Assembly: GCA_033239005.1 (NCBI GenBank)
Contig: BSQZ01000062.1
Coordinates: 285,001 to 349,000, forward strand
Source of the DNA: Lamellibrachia satsuma
Taxonomy: Eukaryota > Annelida > Polychaeta > Sabellida > Siboglinidae
Direction of reading: 5' to 3'
Length of the DNA: 64,000 bases
A program made the position numbers and the translations under genes. The notes under the pieces were generated by a model. That model had not been told where the DNA came from. It saw only the letters and a list, made by a program, of their open reading frames with translations, and made no database searches. Numbering within the stretch: position 1 is the stretch's first letter; each line of letters begins with the position of its first letter. Shown here piece after piece: positions 34,967 through 45,569 of the stretch.

Positions 34967-36016
34967 ATGGACCAGGAGGATATCGAAGAAGTGCGCGATG
35001 AGCTAGAAACGATGCGTCAGCAACTGAAAAATTTGCTGGAGCAAAAAGAGAGTGCCTCAGCACCAGTGACGGTGGTTGTACAGCGTGAGCGACGACTCCG
35101 AAACTTCTCGGGGTCGGGAGCAGAAACAGTCACTGAGTGGATAGAGGATGCACATGCCATGATAAGTGCGCAGGGTCTGACAGGAAAAGAAGCAGCAGAC
35201 TATCTGTTATCCCACCTTGAAGGACCAGCACGACGGGAAGTTAGATGTCGCCCTGCTGACCAGTTAAACGATGCAGATGCCCTTTTCAAAAATCTTCGTG
35301 AGACGTTTGGCGAACGGGCAAGTGCTTCCCAGTTGCTAAGACATTTCTACGAAAGGAAACAGATGGAGGGTGAGACCATCACAGAGTATTCTCACCAGCT
35401 CGTTCAACTGATAGACCGACTGGAAAACACGTCCCCAGATCATGTGGTCGACCGAGACACAATGCTCAGAGATCAGCTAATTGAAAATGTGCGCGAGCCA
35501 TATCTGAGATGGGAACTGAAGAAGCAGGTGACAAATGAGCCTGAGAGTACATTCATCACCTGCAGGGAGACAGCGATACAGTGGTCCACAGAGACGGAAA
35601 CCAAGAAGAAAGTACGGACTTCTTCGCAGATAGTAGACGCGAAACCGATGCAATCTCTGCCGCAGCAACCTCACAGCGATCAAGTGGTGAAGATGCTGAC
35701 AGAGATGATGGCCAAACAGCAAACCCTGATCGAAGGAATTGCACACCAACAGCAAGAGTTGGCTAAGAACCAAGAGGAGCTACGTCAGCTAGCTAGCGGA
35801 ACACAGAGAGGTCCATTGAGCAGGATGCGCAGTGCAGGAATATGCTTCAAATGTCGGAAACCTGGACATATGGCCAGAGACTGTCGCTCTGCTGGAGACG
35901 GCAAGGGGATAGGGACTTGTTACTTCTGTGGAAAGCTGGGTCACCATCAAAGAGAATGTTCCGCATTCAAGGACGCACAGGTGAAGGTGAGATGTGGTCA
36001 GCAGACGTCAAACTAG
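34967..36016 (+). CDS. gag: Gag polyprotein
   Basis: 349 residues. It forms the particle and binds the element's RNA. The N-terminus (1-30) is a charged, helical, probably coiled region (EEVRDELETMRQQLKNLLEQ). The middle (about 45-200) has the retrotransposon gag fold signature (WIEDAHAMI, LEGPARREVR, FGERASASQLLRHFYERKQM, GETITEYSHQLVQL). A Gln-rich linker follows, and two CCHC zinc knuckles end the protein: CFKCRKPGHMARDC at 293-306 and CYFCGKLGHHQREC at 318-331. The stop is at 36014-36016. The pol frame overlaps the zinc-knuckle region in the -1 frame. Confidence 0.9.
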   Translation: MDQEDIEEVRDELETMRQQLKNLLEQKESASAPVTVVVQRERRLRNFSGSGAETVTEWIEDAHAMISAQGLTGKEAADYLLSHLEGPARREVRCRPADQLNDADALFKNLRETFGERASASQLLRHFYERKQMEGETITEYSHQLVQLIDRLENTSPDHVVDRDTMLRDQLIENVREPYLRWELKKQVTNEPESTFITCRETAIQWSTETETKKKVRTSSQIVDAKPMQSLPQQPHSDQVVKMLTEMMAKQQTLIEGIAHQQQELAKNQEELRQLASGTQRGPLSRMRSAGICFKCRKPGHMARDCRSAGDGKGIGTCYFCGKLGHHQRECSAFKDAQVKVRCGQQTSN

Positions 36017-39000
36017 GTTGCTCCACTACTATGGGCCGAGTGGTGGAGAAGGGAGTGACTGGCTCTGTAAGATCTGACAATGACAGCTTAGAATGTCTGG
36101 TTGGTCATGCACCAACACTAGAAGTGAAGATGGGAGGCATTCCAGTGGTATGTCTGATGGACACTGGCAGTCAAGTGACAACTGTCACTGAAAGTTTCTT
36201 CAAAGAACATTTGAAAACATTGGCTGCCGATGTGATGGATCCCAAGAGTTGGTTGGTCGTCAGAGCAGCAAATGGAATTGAAATACCTTACACAGGATAT
36301 ATCGAGATAGATATGGAAGTTTGCGGCATACATGTTCCGAGGAGAGGGGTACTGATAGTAAAGGACTCAACAGACCTTGCAAGCCAGGAAGTAAATGGTC
36401 TTCTGGGAACAAATGTTCTGATGAAGGTGCCAGTTTTGAAGAACATGCTAAACGGCATGAAAACTGAGGCCTACAGGCCAACAAGAGAAGCAGTCAGCTT
36501 TGCCAGGGTAGCAGGTCATTGTCCAATTAGAGTACCAGCCAATTCGTACGTGAACGTTAAAGCAAGAGGACGCGGGAGTATGGACTCCATGCTGGTCGAA
36601 CCTTTGTCGACACCGATACCAGGAAATCTGGTAGTAGTTAATACGTTGGTCGAAGGATCGTATTTCTATGTGAAGGTTGTCAATGGGTCGAACGTCGATG
36701 TCGAACTGCAACCACGGACACGGATTGGGCTGTTACGACCTGCTACGCCTTACCGAGAGATGAGAGTGGAGGTCTCAGCAAATGCAATTACCATCAGCAC
36801 TCCAATGGAAGACAAAGTCACACCGACTGCAGAAGTAGATGTTCAGGACATCTTAACAAGCCTACAGCTGTCAGGATTTCAAGGAACACCTGAAGAGATG
36901 ATACAAATAAGGAAACTCTTTGTGAAGCATCAAGATGTGTTTGCAAGTTCTTCTGACGACCTTGGTTGCACCACAGCAGTGAAACACAATATACGAACCA
37001 CAGACGACATTCCTGTTGTTCAGCCGTACCGGAGAATCCCCCCAACACAACTACAGGAGGTGAAGGAACACATGGAGAAGCTGATGAGAAACGGAACGAT
37101 TGTACCTAGTAAGAGCAACCATGCTAGTGCAACTGTACTAGTACGAAAGAAGAACGGAGATCTAAGAATGTGCATTGACTACAGAGCACTTAACAACAAG
37201 ACAATCAAAGATGCTCATCCACTTCCAAGAATCGTGGAGTCATTAGACGCAATGACAGGTGCACAGTATTTTACAACACTGGATCTACAATCAGCGTATA
37301 ACCAGGTGCAGATGGAACCAGATGACCAGCACAAAACGGCATTTACAACACCATTCGGTCTACATGAATTCACCCGAATGCCATACGGCTTATGCAATGC
37401 CGCTGCAACGTTCCAGCGCCTCATGCAAATGACCTTCAGTGCTGAGATGTTTGAAATATTATTAGTCTACTTAGATGACATTGTCATCTTCTCAAAGAGT
37501 ATCGAAGAACACCTGAAGAGGCTGGATGCAGTATTCACCAAGTTACGACAGTTCGGATTGAAACTGGAGCTGAAGAAATGCAACTTCTTTAGAAAGGAAG
37601 TGCTGTACTTAGGTCACCTGATCGGTGCTGACGGAGTAGCAACGGATCCGTCCAAGATAGCAGTCGTCGAGAAGTGGCCTGTCCCGAAAACTCTCAAGGA
37701 CTTACGATCATTCCTTGGCTTTGCTTCCTACTACCGAAGATACGTACCTAATTTCACGCAAATCGCGAGTCCACTACATCGAGTGGTAACCGATGCTTGC
37801 AAGGCGGGAAAAGGGAAACGAAGAACCAGCAAAATGTACGGCTTAGAGAAATGTTGGACTGACAAATGTGAGACAGCATTCAAGGCTTTAAAGACAGCAC
37901 TGACGACAACACCAGTACTAGGATTCGCCGACTATAATCTGCCATTCATTGTTGAGACAGATGCATGTGACAAGGGGCTGGGAGCTGTCCTAAGCCAGAT
38001 GCAAGATGGAAAACTGCGTGTGATAGCATATGCTAGTCGTAGTTTACGGGGTGCTGAGAAGAATGATGTAAACTATTCTGCAATGAGATTGGAGACACTA
38101 GCCTTAAAATGGGCTGTGACCGAAAAGTTCCGCGATTACCTGCTTGGTGGAACATTCACTGTTTACACAGACAACAATCCACTGACGTACCTCAACAAGA
38201 AAGTAAAGCTGACAGCTGTTGAGCAAAGATGGGCTGCGTCTTTGGCACCATTCAACTTCGACATACGGTACCGCCCTGGTCGCTGTAATGCTAATGCTGA
38301 CGGATTGTCACGCCTTAGTGAATGCAACAAGACATGCATCAACATCCCCACTGTCGAAGCTAGCCTTGCAATGGTCACACAGACGTCTCACTTGCCAGTG
38401 AATCTGAGGGTAGCGGTGATGGAGGAATCCGCCAATCGTGAGATTGCTAAGTGTTGTGAATACAAGGTAAATACAGATCCCGCAGAACAGGCGACAACAA
38501 CATTGCCAGGACTGCCGAAAGAGGCAATGGGAGAATTACAGGCTGCTGATTCCACCATTGGTAGACTCATCTATTACCGGAAGATAGGAAGACGCCCGAC
38601 AGTGGACGAGAAATCATCTGAGACAGCAAATGTGATCCAGTTGGTACGCCAATGGGATCACATTGTGGAAACAAATGGAGTTCTCTACCGGCGCGTGCTA
38701 GACTCTAAAGTTGGCGAAATTGATCAATTGTTGTTGCCAAGATGTTTGCAAGATAACGTACTAGAAAGTTTGCACAACAAACAAGGTCACCAAGGAGTGG
38801 AGAGAACAGAGAAACTGGTGAGAGCACGCTGCTACTGGCCGACGTTACACAAAGATGTACAAACATGGATTAATCTGTGTGAGCGTTGTACGCTTGGTAA
38901 ATTTCCCGCAAAGAAGATGAGAACACCACTGGGAAGGCTCATTGCTACACGACCCCTAGAGGTGGTCGCCATCGATTACACAGTATTAGAGCCCTCGTCA

Positions 39001-40116
39001 GATGGTCGGGAAAATGTACTCATAATCACCGATGTCTTTACAAAGTTCACAGTTGCAGTAGTAACCCGAAACCAGAAAGCAGAGACTGTAGCCAAGGCAC
39101 TGGTTACACAATGGTTTGAACCTTACGGTATTCCGCAGAGGATACACAGCGACAATGGGCGCAACTTTGATTCAGTGCTAATAAGTGAACTTTGCAAACT
39201 ATATGGAATTCAGCGTTCTCATACTACTCCCTACCACCCAGCTGGAAATGGCCAATGCGAGCGGTTTAACCGGACACTGCATGATCTACTGAGAACATTA
39301 TCGGAGAAGAAGAAGAGAAGGTGGGCTGAGCATGTACATGAAGTGGTCAACGCCTACAATCTGACTCCACATTCCAGCACGGGATACGCACCATTCTACC
39401 TGATGTTTGGCAGAGATTCTAGACAACCAATCGACCTACTGCTGGGTACAGGAGAACAGGAGGTGGAGCCAAGTGACTGGGTTTCCAGTCACCAACAACG
39501 ATTGCAAGAAGCCTATCAACTTGCACGAAGACAGCTGGTACACGAAGCTGATAGTCGTAAGAAACACTACGACCGCAAGGCACGTGATCTTCCCTTGTCG
39601 TTTGGACAACGAGTGTACCGTAGAAAACGTGACATTCGAGGTCGTAACAAAATCCAAGATGTTTGGGAAGGAAAAGTATACAAAGTTGTTGCGAGAAAGG
39701 GAAAGAACGACGTGTACGTGATCGAACCAGCTGACGGGTTTGGAGAATTGCAAACTGTGAATCGGGTGGATCTTCGATTGTGTCCCCAACCAGAAACAAC
39801 AACGAGGCGGAAGCTGCCCTGTCTTCCTGATGAGAAGACAATAGACCCTGACCGTCATGAAGAATTATCCGACGACGAGCGACTGCAGTGGAGATGCATA
39901 ATACAAAGTTCACTTCCACAACCACTGGAACGCGTGAGCAGCAGTGATGACAGCGGCGACAGTCCGATCAACGATGGCTGTGACGTAACGACAGACACCT
40001 CTGAGGCAGAAAGATCACATGAGGACATTACAACAGTGCGGCGATCGTCACGAACAACGGCAGGATGGCATTCGAACCGTTTTAGAGAGCCACGTTCGGC
40101 TTTGAATGGACACTAG
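35842..40116 (+). CDS. pol: Pol polyprotein: protease, reverse transcriptase, RNase H, integrase
   Basis: Open for 1424 codons from the first ATG. The true protein probably starts inside or after the gag overlap, in the -1 frame relative to gag. Aspartic protease DTGS at about 107-110 and LLGTN later. RT from about 380, with LDLQSAYNQ, LVYLDDIVIF (YLDD at 543) and FLGFASYYRRYVPNF. RNase H has ETDACDKG (Asp at 707) and YTDNNPL. Integrase has the HHCC zinc finger (first His about 978; CERC) and catalytic Asp 1045, Asp 1104 and Glu 1140, a D-35-E spacing. The C-terminal tail is acidic and Ser-rich. All key residues are intact. No chromodomain is evident. No classical -1 slippery heptamer is obvious in the overlap. 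Confidence 0.95.
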   Translation: MLQMSETWTYGQRLSLCWRRQGDRDLLLLWKAGSPSKRMFRIQGRTGEGEMWSADVKLGCSTTMGRVVEKGVTGSVRSDNDSLECLVGHAPTLEVKMGGIPVVCLMDTGSQVTTVTESFFKEHLKTLAADVMDPKSWLVVRAANGIEIPYTGYIEIDMEVCGIHVPRRGVLIVKDSTDLASQEVNGLLGTNVLMKVPVLKNMLNGMKTEAYRPTREAVSFARVAGHCPIRVPANSYVNVKARGRGSMDSMLVEPLSTPIPGNLVVVNTLVEGSYFYVKVVNGSNVDVELQPRTRIGLLRPATPYREMRVEVSANAITISTPMEDKVTPTAEVDVQDILTSLQLSGFQGTPEEMIQIRKLFVKHQDVFASSSDDLGCTTAVKHNIRTTDDIPVVQPYRRIPPTQLQEVKEHMEKLMRNGTIVPSKSNHASATVLVRKKNGDLRMCIDYRALNNKTIKDAHPLPRIVESLDAMTGAQYFTTLDLQSAYNQVQMEPDDQHKTAFTTPFGLHEFTRMPYGLCNAAATFQRLMQMTFSAEMFEILLVYLDDIVIFSKSIEEHLKRLDAVFTKLRQFGLKLELKKCNFFRKEVLYLGHLIGADGVATDPSKIAVVEKWPVPKTLKDLRSFLGFASYYRRYVPNFTQIASPLHRVVTDACKAGKGKRRTSKMYGLEKCWTDKCETAFKALKTALTTTPVLGFADYNLPFIVETDACDKGLGAVLSQMQDGKLRVIAYASRSLRGAEKNDVNYSAMRLETLALKWAVTEKFRDYLLGGTFTVYTDNNPLTYLNKKVKLTAVEQRWAASLAPFNFDIRYRPGRCNANADGLSRLSECNKTCINIPTVEASLAMVTQTSHLPVNLRVAVMEESANREIAKCCEYKVNTDPAEQATTTLPGLPKEAMGELQAADSTIGRLIYYRKIGRRPTVDEKSSETANVIQLVRQWDHIVETNGVLYRRVLDSKVGEIDQLLLPRCLQDNVLESLHNKQGHQGVERTEKLVRARCYWPTLHKDVQTWINLCERCTLGKFPAKKMRTPLGRLIATRPLEVVAIDYTVLEPSSDGRENVLIITDVFTKFTVAVVTRNQKAETVAKALVTQWFEPYGIPQRIHSDNGRNFDSVLISELCKLYGIQRSHTTPYHPAGNGQCERFNRTLHDLLRTLSEKKKRRWAEHVHEVVNAYNLTPHSSTGYAPFYLMFGRDSRQPIDLLLGTGEQEVEPSDWVSSHQQRLQEAYQLARRQLVHEADSRKKHYDRKARDLPLSFGQRVYRRKRDIRGRNKIQDVWEGKVYKVVARKGKNDVYVIEPADGFGELQTVNRVDLRLCPQPETTTRRKLPCLPDEKTIDPDRHEELSDDERLQWRCIIQSSLPQPLERVSSSDDSGDSPINDGCDVTTDTSEAERSHEDITTVRRSSRTTAGWHSNRFREPRSALNGH

Positions 40117-40160
40117 AATTAACATGACTTGTGTTTAGTTAACATTAAGGCAATGTTAGC

Positions 40161-40174
40161 AAAAGTGGGGTGGA
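40161..40174 (+). promoter_or_regulatory. polypurine tract
   Basis: AAAAGTGGGGTGGA directly before the 3' LTR. Primer for plus-strand DNA synthesis. Confidence 0.8.
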
Positions 40175-41657
40175 TGTGACATAGTCACTTGTCGGTTCGA
40201 GTAGTTTAGTTACCCACCACATGATGGCAGCACCCAGGGTAATGTAATGTAATTTAGAGAATATAGTTAGTGAACTAATATTGCTATGTTTATTTGTCCT
40301 GTAATTAGTTGTATTTACAGTGTAGGTAGTTGGTCTTATTACTAATAATTCAGTTGTTTAAACATAAATTTTCACCCTAGAGACAGGGGTCACGTGTGGT
40401 CAGTGGAAGGGGCCCTGCCCCAGTGGGCCAGTCGTGATTCTACAGTTAATGACAACTATGTTTTGGTAAGTCCCTAAATGATGTTTTCTACCTTATTAAG
40501 CAATGTTTTCAATTTATAATTGTATCATACTGTATGATAGGGAATTGTCCATCTGTTTATGTCAAGGCATTTACTTTATCAGTTATAATTACTTAGTGGT
40601 GACTTTGATTACTAATATGTGGAAGATCAGGAATAAGTGGTCATTGGACCTTAGGGAAGAATGCCCAACAGGGCTTAATGAGATTTTTACCACTTCCAGT
40701 CAGTAGCTTGTAAATGTACAGATCCCTTTAGAAAGTTAAGTTTTGATCCTGTTTAGTGGTGCTACTGTTATAGTTAATATGTTATAAGATGTGATAGACA
40801 TGGTGCAAGCATAACTTGTGCATGTATATAGGTATTATGTAACTGTCCCTACAGTTAAGCCAGGATCAGTCTGGTGCCCTCTCTCCCTTTGAAGTTACAT
40901 TGATTAATTGCTCTAGGAGGTGGCTGGGAGAGGGCTGATCTTGAGTATTCCCTAGAGACATGTAAGTTGAGCAGTGTCCAAGACTTGCTTGTAAACAACA
41001 GTGGAATGACAGCTAGGCTAGTCAGGGTATGCACATGTGAAATTGACAACATGGTTGACTGTTGAATTTATTATATTAAGGCTGTTTTACATGTAGAGTA
41101 CTAGTATTACATTAATACCTACAAGTATGATTATATATTAGTACTGAATAAGATAACAGGTATTTTACAGACAATATTGTGAACAACACCAATGTGTTGG
41201 AACTATGGTATTTAACAGATGTTGATGTGTCATCTTACACTGGACACTATGATATGCAAATAGCTTACTGGTTTGGTTTGTATTTGTACAGGCGAACGCA
41301 AGTCCTGGCTCACTCCTGGTTGTGGCCAGTCGTCTTTTAAGACATTCTTTAAGTCGTCTTTTAAGACTTCTTTTAAGTCGTCTTTTGGGTCGTCTTTGTT
41401 ATTGTGTATAGTTCTTTCACCTTTTATTGTTGTTCTTAATGCTCTTGCTTTTGATTGTATTTTGAACTTTCGGTTGACATTTTATACTTTGATGAGGTAC
41501 CGAAGTTAGATCAGTAGTGCAAATTGTGCAAGGACTGAGAGACTTGGTTTTGTATAATTTTAGTAGTTAAACTGTAATAAACGCAATTTTATCTTCAAAT
41601 TTGCCTTACAGTGGTCTATTCTTAATTTAGGCATAAGCTAACCACCCACAGCCTACA
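40175..41657 (+). repeat. 3' LTR
   Basis: Nearly identical to the 5' LTR. One extra base near 40550 and three substitutions (near 40278, 40432 and 41415). Polyadenylation signal AATAAA at 41576-41581. Confidence 0.95.
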
Positions 41658-41724
41658 TATAGACAGACCTTGACTAAAATAACGTTTCTGGAAAAAGGTG
41701 CTCCTTCATTGGGTACCACCATAC

Positions 41725-42066
41725 AGTCAATGAGCAACACCAGCTTCCAAGCTCTTTATGTTTATGATTCCACAAGATCCCAGATCCCCCCAGGCCTTAG
41801 GAAGCCATGAAGGCTTATATGGCCAGTGCTTAAACCTGGTTTCTGTAGTGCGAAGCAACTTAGAGTGCAGTTATACTGACTCTCCTGGACGGGACACTAG
41901 TCCATCGCAGGTGTTTGTACTCATTTTCAGCAGAGTAGACTGAGGCAAAGTAGGGTAAACGAAATTGCCTAAGCTTCGAAAACGAACCGTGCCCAGTGTG
42001 GGTCTTGAACTCACAACCCTCGAATTTAGAGTCCAACACCGTAATCACTAGGCCACAGCTGCCCTA
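41725..42066 (-). mobile_element. tRNA-derived SINE
   Basis: Read on the minus strand it starts AGGGCAGCTGTGGCCTAGTG (A box region), has the B box GAGTTCAAGACCC, then CGGTTCGTTTTCGAAGCTTA and a body with GCAATTTCGTTTACCCTACT. The body matches the minus-strand element at 49.15-49.40 kb. Typical of marine invertebrate tRNA SINEs. Confidence 0.8.
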
Positions 42067-43028
42067 TAAGATCCCAGATAGACAGTACTTAATATCCTGG
42101 AATGTCAGAGTTGAAGTGGACAGCTCGAGTCCAGGCCAAACATATATCAACAAAATTGATTGTGATAGTTGCAACAGTTTTTACAGTCTAGCTGCATCGT
42201 GATTTGAAAATTGTCAAATCCTTTGAAAAACTCAACAAATTGCATCATGCTATAATATGCTTAAATACAGGCAGTGTTTCCTGTCTATGCTGCAAGATCT
42301 ATATTGAGAAAAATAATATCTTAAAATGGAAAATATATTAACTTTCCAAAACGAGTGTGGGGCGCAAACAAATTACAATGCAACTATTATCATAGAACAG
42401 AATGATAACTTGTCTGCTATATTACTCAAGATGTTACTGTAGTATATTTTCCAATCATCAGCAGATAACATAATTAAATAACAAATGCTAGTAAGTGTTC
42501 TTATTATCCGATTATAAAAATATATTATATTTGATATTTTGCCACTGAATTGTTTTTTTTCTACTTAGAACACTATGTTATTTGTGGTATTAACAAACAG
42601 AGAACATTCCGTGATCTAGCAGTACAGATTGTATATAGAATAGATTATAATTATTAAGGCTGCTCAGACTGATAAGCTTCCGCATGATGGTTAGGCAATC
42701 ACATACTGAAAGTTTGTCAATAATTTAATATGATATATATAATATTGTATATACATCCAAAAAATATACATATAATCTGGTAATTGGTATCAAACTTACA
42801 TAGATGCAACTATTCAAAACATTTTCTCAGGAGCTACTTATTACACTAAATAAACTGAACATAATTAATTGTTACCTGTTCATCAGAAGAGCCCGATTCA
42901 TCAGATGAACTGATGTATGCTTTTGTCTTCGACATCTTAGAAACCGCTGCAAACAGAGTTATAAGAAAACACGCAGCCATCAGTTTATGGGGGGGCTTCA
43001 TCAGATTTACTTTTCAGGGGATCTAAGA
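42067..43028. other. AT-rich non-coding sequence, nothing recognised
   Basis: No gene or repeat signature could be supported. Confidence 0.4.
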
Positions 43029-43030
43029 TA

Positions 43031-43163
43031 CAGTCACACTTACTCAATGGATGGTCGAAAAGTGGACTCTTTTAATACAGGTGGTCTCTGAATACAGGTG
43101 GTATTATATATGTGTATACAGGCGGTCTCTTAATGCTGGTGGTCGCCCAAGCAGGTTTGACTG
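43031..43163. mobile_element. MITE, TA-flanked, 133 bp
   Basis: Left end CAGTCACACTTACTC and right end (reverse complement) CAGTCAAACCTGCTT, flanked by TA on both sides. The inside has GGTGGTC(T/G)C-type repeats. The ends resemble those of the element at 63620-63742. Pogo/Tigger-like or other Tc1/mariner-type non-autonomous element. Confidence 0.65.
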
Positions 43164-43274
43164 TATACAATTTCCATCACATAACAGGCATTTTCATTTT
43201 TATGGGGCTGTGCTCATATTAGATTCCGTACTCAATAACCCAGTCCAACGTGTCACGCCACTGTTGTATCAACT

Positions 43275-43575
43275 TGGGGCGCGATGGCATACAGGTTAGA
43301 AGGTCGGACTCTCAATCGAGGGAACCCGATTTCAAGTCTCATCGCTTTGAATCTTTGGCAAGTTTGATCACCCCACGTTGCCACAGTTCACTCAGCTGTA
43401 TACATGAGTACCTGGCAATACACACAGTGGTGGATATGTGAATGAATAGCCTTCGCGCAGCAATTGCAGCGTGGCTGAATACTTTCCAGAGAAGTAGAGA
43501 TGGCCTTAGAATAAACAGTCTGCCAGGGAGTGAACTGTAAAGCGCCTTAAGCGCTATATAAGAACTTACCTTTTA
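43275..43575 (+). mobile_element. tRNA-derived SINE, near complete
   Basis: Head GGGGCGCGATGGCATACAGG, GGTTAGAAGG, then CGAGGGAACCCGATTTCAAG (B-box-like). The body has GCAGCAATTGCAGCGTGGCT, and the end is GCGCCTTAAGCGCTATATAAG. The same body occurs at 17.5 kb, and a related head at 54.5 kb. Confidence 0.75.
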
Positions 43576-43711
43576 ACCTCCTGGCCCGTAATCTAAGATG
43601 GCTGTAATCTAAGATGTCGGACCGTGTACGCTAACAAACAGATGCAAGCATGGCAGCTCGATACAACAAGGAGCCGATTCAAGATAACAACGTACATGCA
43701 CGTTGATGGAC

Positions 43712-44010
43712 TCATACCAAGGGTTGTATAAGGAGGATGAAACAAGAAGTTTCGGACTCATTACATTTTGTTAGGGGTACACAGGTTATTAAATTGCAGG
43801 TATTGTAAGGGAGCCAGGAGGGAAAGGACATGACAAAGAACTGAACTTTGGAGGTACTTTGTCTATTATCATAGCCAATATAAAGGTTGATAGTGATTAA
43901 TTTACAGAGCCTGATTAGAAAATGAGACTTGAGTTTGGATAAAAGCACACGGTCAAAGGCTTTGAGAAATCGGGTTCCCAAGAAATCATGCAGGATGATG
44001 CCAACCTAGA
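43712..44010 (-). mobile_element. LINE reverse transcriptase fragment
   Basis: The minus-strand frame contains FLKAFDRVLLSKLKSHF (RT motif A region), then a DNRQSTSKVQF stretch matching the R.Q.V segment before motif B. Both the catalytic Asp context and motif B are degenerate. Dead fragment of a CR1/L2-like element. Confidence 0.65.
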
Positions 44011-44040
44011 CTAGGTTATCCAGGCCCCAGGTTGTTAGTT

Positions 44041-44875
44041 TGTTCCATTTTACTGGACAAATGTACAGAAGAAAAAGATCTAGGTGTGTGGACGTCCAGC
44101 AATTTGAAACCATCATTACAGTGCTCGAAAGCAGCAGCTACAGCGATGTTTGTACTCAGATCCATCAAAAGGCGTTTTCATTATTAAGTTAAAGTGTCAA
44201 TATTTTGTATAAGACCTATGTCCGGCCGCACCTAGAACACTGTTTACGAGCCTGGAGTCCATACCTTGTTAAAGATATACAACTCGAAAAAGTACAGAGG
44301 CGATCCACTAAGCTGGCACCAAGCATCAAACACCTGCCATATATGAAGAGCGACTTCAAAGACTAAATCTGCATTCATTGAAGCAGAGTTGCCTGAGAGT
44401 GAGAGGAGACTTGACTTGATCAAATGTTACAAACTACTGACAGGGAAGGAACATATACAATATGGACAATATTTCCAGCTAGCAGAAATTAAACAGCTCA
44501 CTTCAGGGAAACTCGTTAAAACTCTTCAAAACGAGATCAAGGCTACAAGTTAGGCAAAAATTGTTTAGCCAGAGTGGTTAATCACTGGAACAAACTACCA
44601 AACCATGTTGTAACCGCCACAACAACCAATGTCTTTAAGGCAAGATTGGATAGCCTTTGGAAACGGGAAAGGACAGACATGGAACAAATCATGTAAGTGA
44701 ACTTCCTGGCATTGCCATCTGGACGGCCATGAACACGCCTGCTGCTCACGACATGTTAATGTATATAAAAAAAATTGTTTTTACTGGAAGTCTCCAGGTC
44801 TTTTCCACAGCTGGTGGTCCTGTGGTCCACTGCCCAGAAAAGTTAATGTGTAACCCTGTTAAATAAATATCACGG
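44041..44875 (+). mobile_element. LINE 3' fragment (RT C-terminus)
   Basis: Plus-strand frames give EEKDLGVWTSSNLKPSLQCS, then RPHLEHC-like sequence (in another frame), KVQRRSTKLAP, LTGKE and so on. This is the C-terminal part of a CR1/L2-like polyprotein, with several frameshifts. It ends CCTGTTAAATAAATATCACG. It belongs to a different family from the 23-27 kb LINE. Confidence 0.75.
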
Positions 44876-45504
44876 TAATCGTTTCACATGATGTTAATTA
44901 AATTACGTTAAATTTGACATATGTAAAGATAATGTGTCTCAACGTATAACGAAACCGCCTCGGCATACCACGAATTTACGCGCTGTCAGCAAAAAGGCAA
45001 CAACAGCGATCGTTTATCTCATGAATTTATTCGAAATCAACTTGTCCAAACATTATTTTGCATCCTATCAATAAAACACATTATTTTTATGCAATATATC
45101 CACATATTATGTAAACAGTGTGTCTATATTATTAATTTTATTGCATATAATTGCACGAATTTAAATACTTTAATCGGTACTTTCAACGGCACAACGTTGA
45201 ACATCGTCGATGATTAAATTGGAAAATATTACGTTGTGTGCAGCGCCACTAGAAATGGAACACGAAACGAGAACATGCTACTTGGTATAATGAAATTACC
45301 TCTACGAACTCACAACAGGTGGAGTACAGACAAGTCGGAAATCTGAAAAAGAAACTTGCTTCTGCAACAGAAAACGCGCGATTTCAAGCGAGATTCGACG
45401 ACTGATGTTTCGTTGTTTTTAGACTCAATAGGTGGCGCCCTAGTTTATCAGCTGTCACTCGCTTGTTGCGAGTATATCCTCGCTAGTCAGGGGTGGCGGG
45501 ATAG

Positions 45505-45506
45505 TA

Positions 45507-45568
<62 letters not shown>
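45505..45568. repeat. (TAA)n microsatellite, probable retroposon tail
   Basis: About 20 TAA units. On the minus strand it follows AAATAAAGATGTT, a polyadenylation-like end with an ATT tail as in LINE/SINE 3' ends. Confidence 0.9.

Positions 45569-45569
<1 letters not shown>

Larger units (their letters stand above)
33376..41657 (+). mobile_element. complete Ty3/gypsy LTR retrotransposon, 8.28 kb
   Basis: Two LTRs of 1482 and 1483 bp (TGTGAC...CCTACA) flank a tRNA-type primer site, gag, a long pol in protease-RT-RNaseH-integrase order (the Ty3/gypsy order) and a polypurine tract. Comparing the LTRs by eye, I count three substitutions and one single-base indel, so the insertion is recent. Both ORFs are open and the catalytic residues are present, so it may be autonomous. 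There is no env ORF. No clear target-site duplication is visible: the left flank ends TGGTA and the right flank starts TATAG. Confidence 0.95.

Noticed and set aside
39419..39925. 168-codon minus-strand frame
   Set aside because: Antisense of the integrase and tail region of pol; no independent support.
33376..41657. Endogenous retrovirus with env
   Set aside because: Pol ends 58 bp before the 3' LTR and no envelope frame exists.
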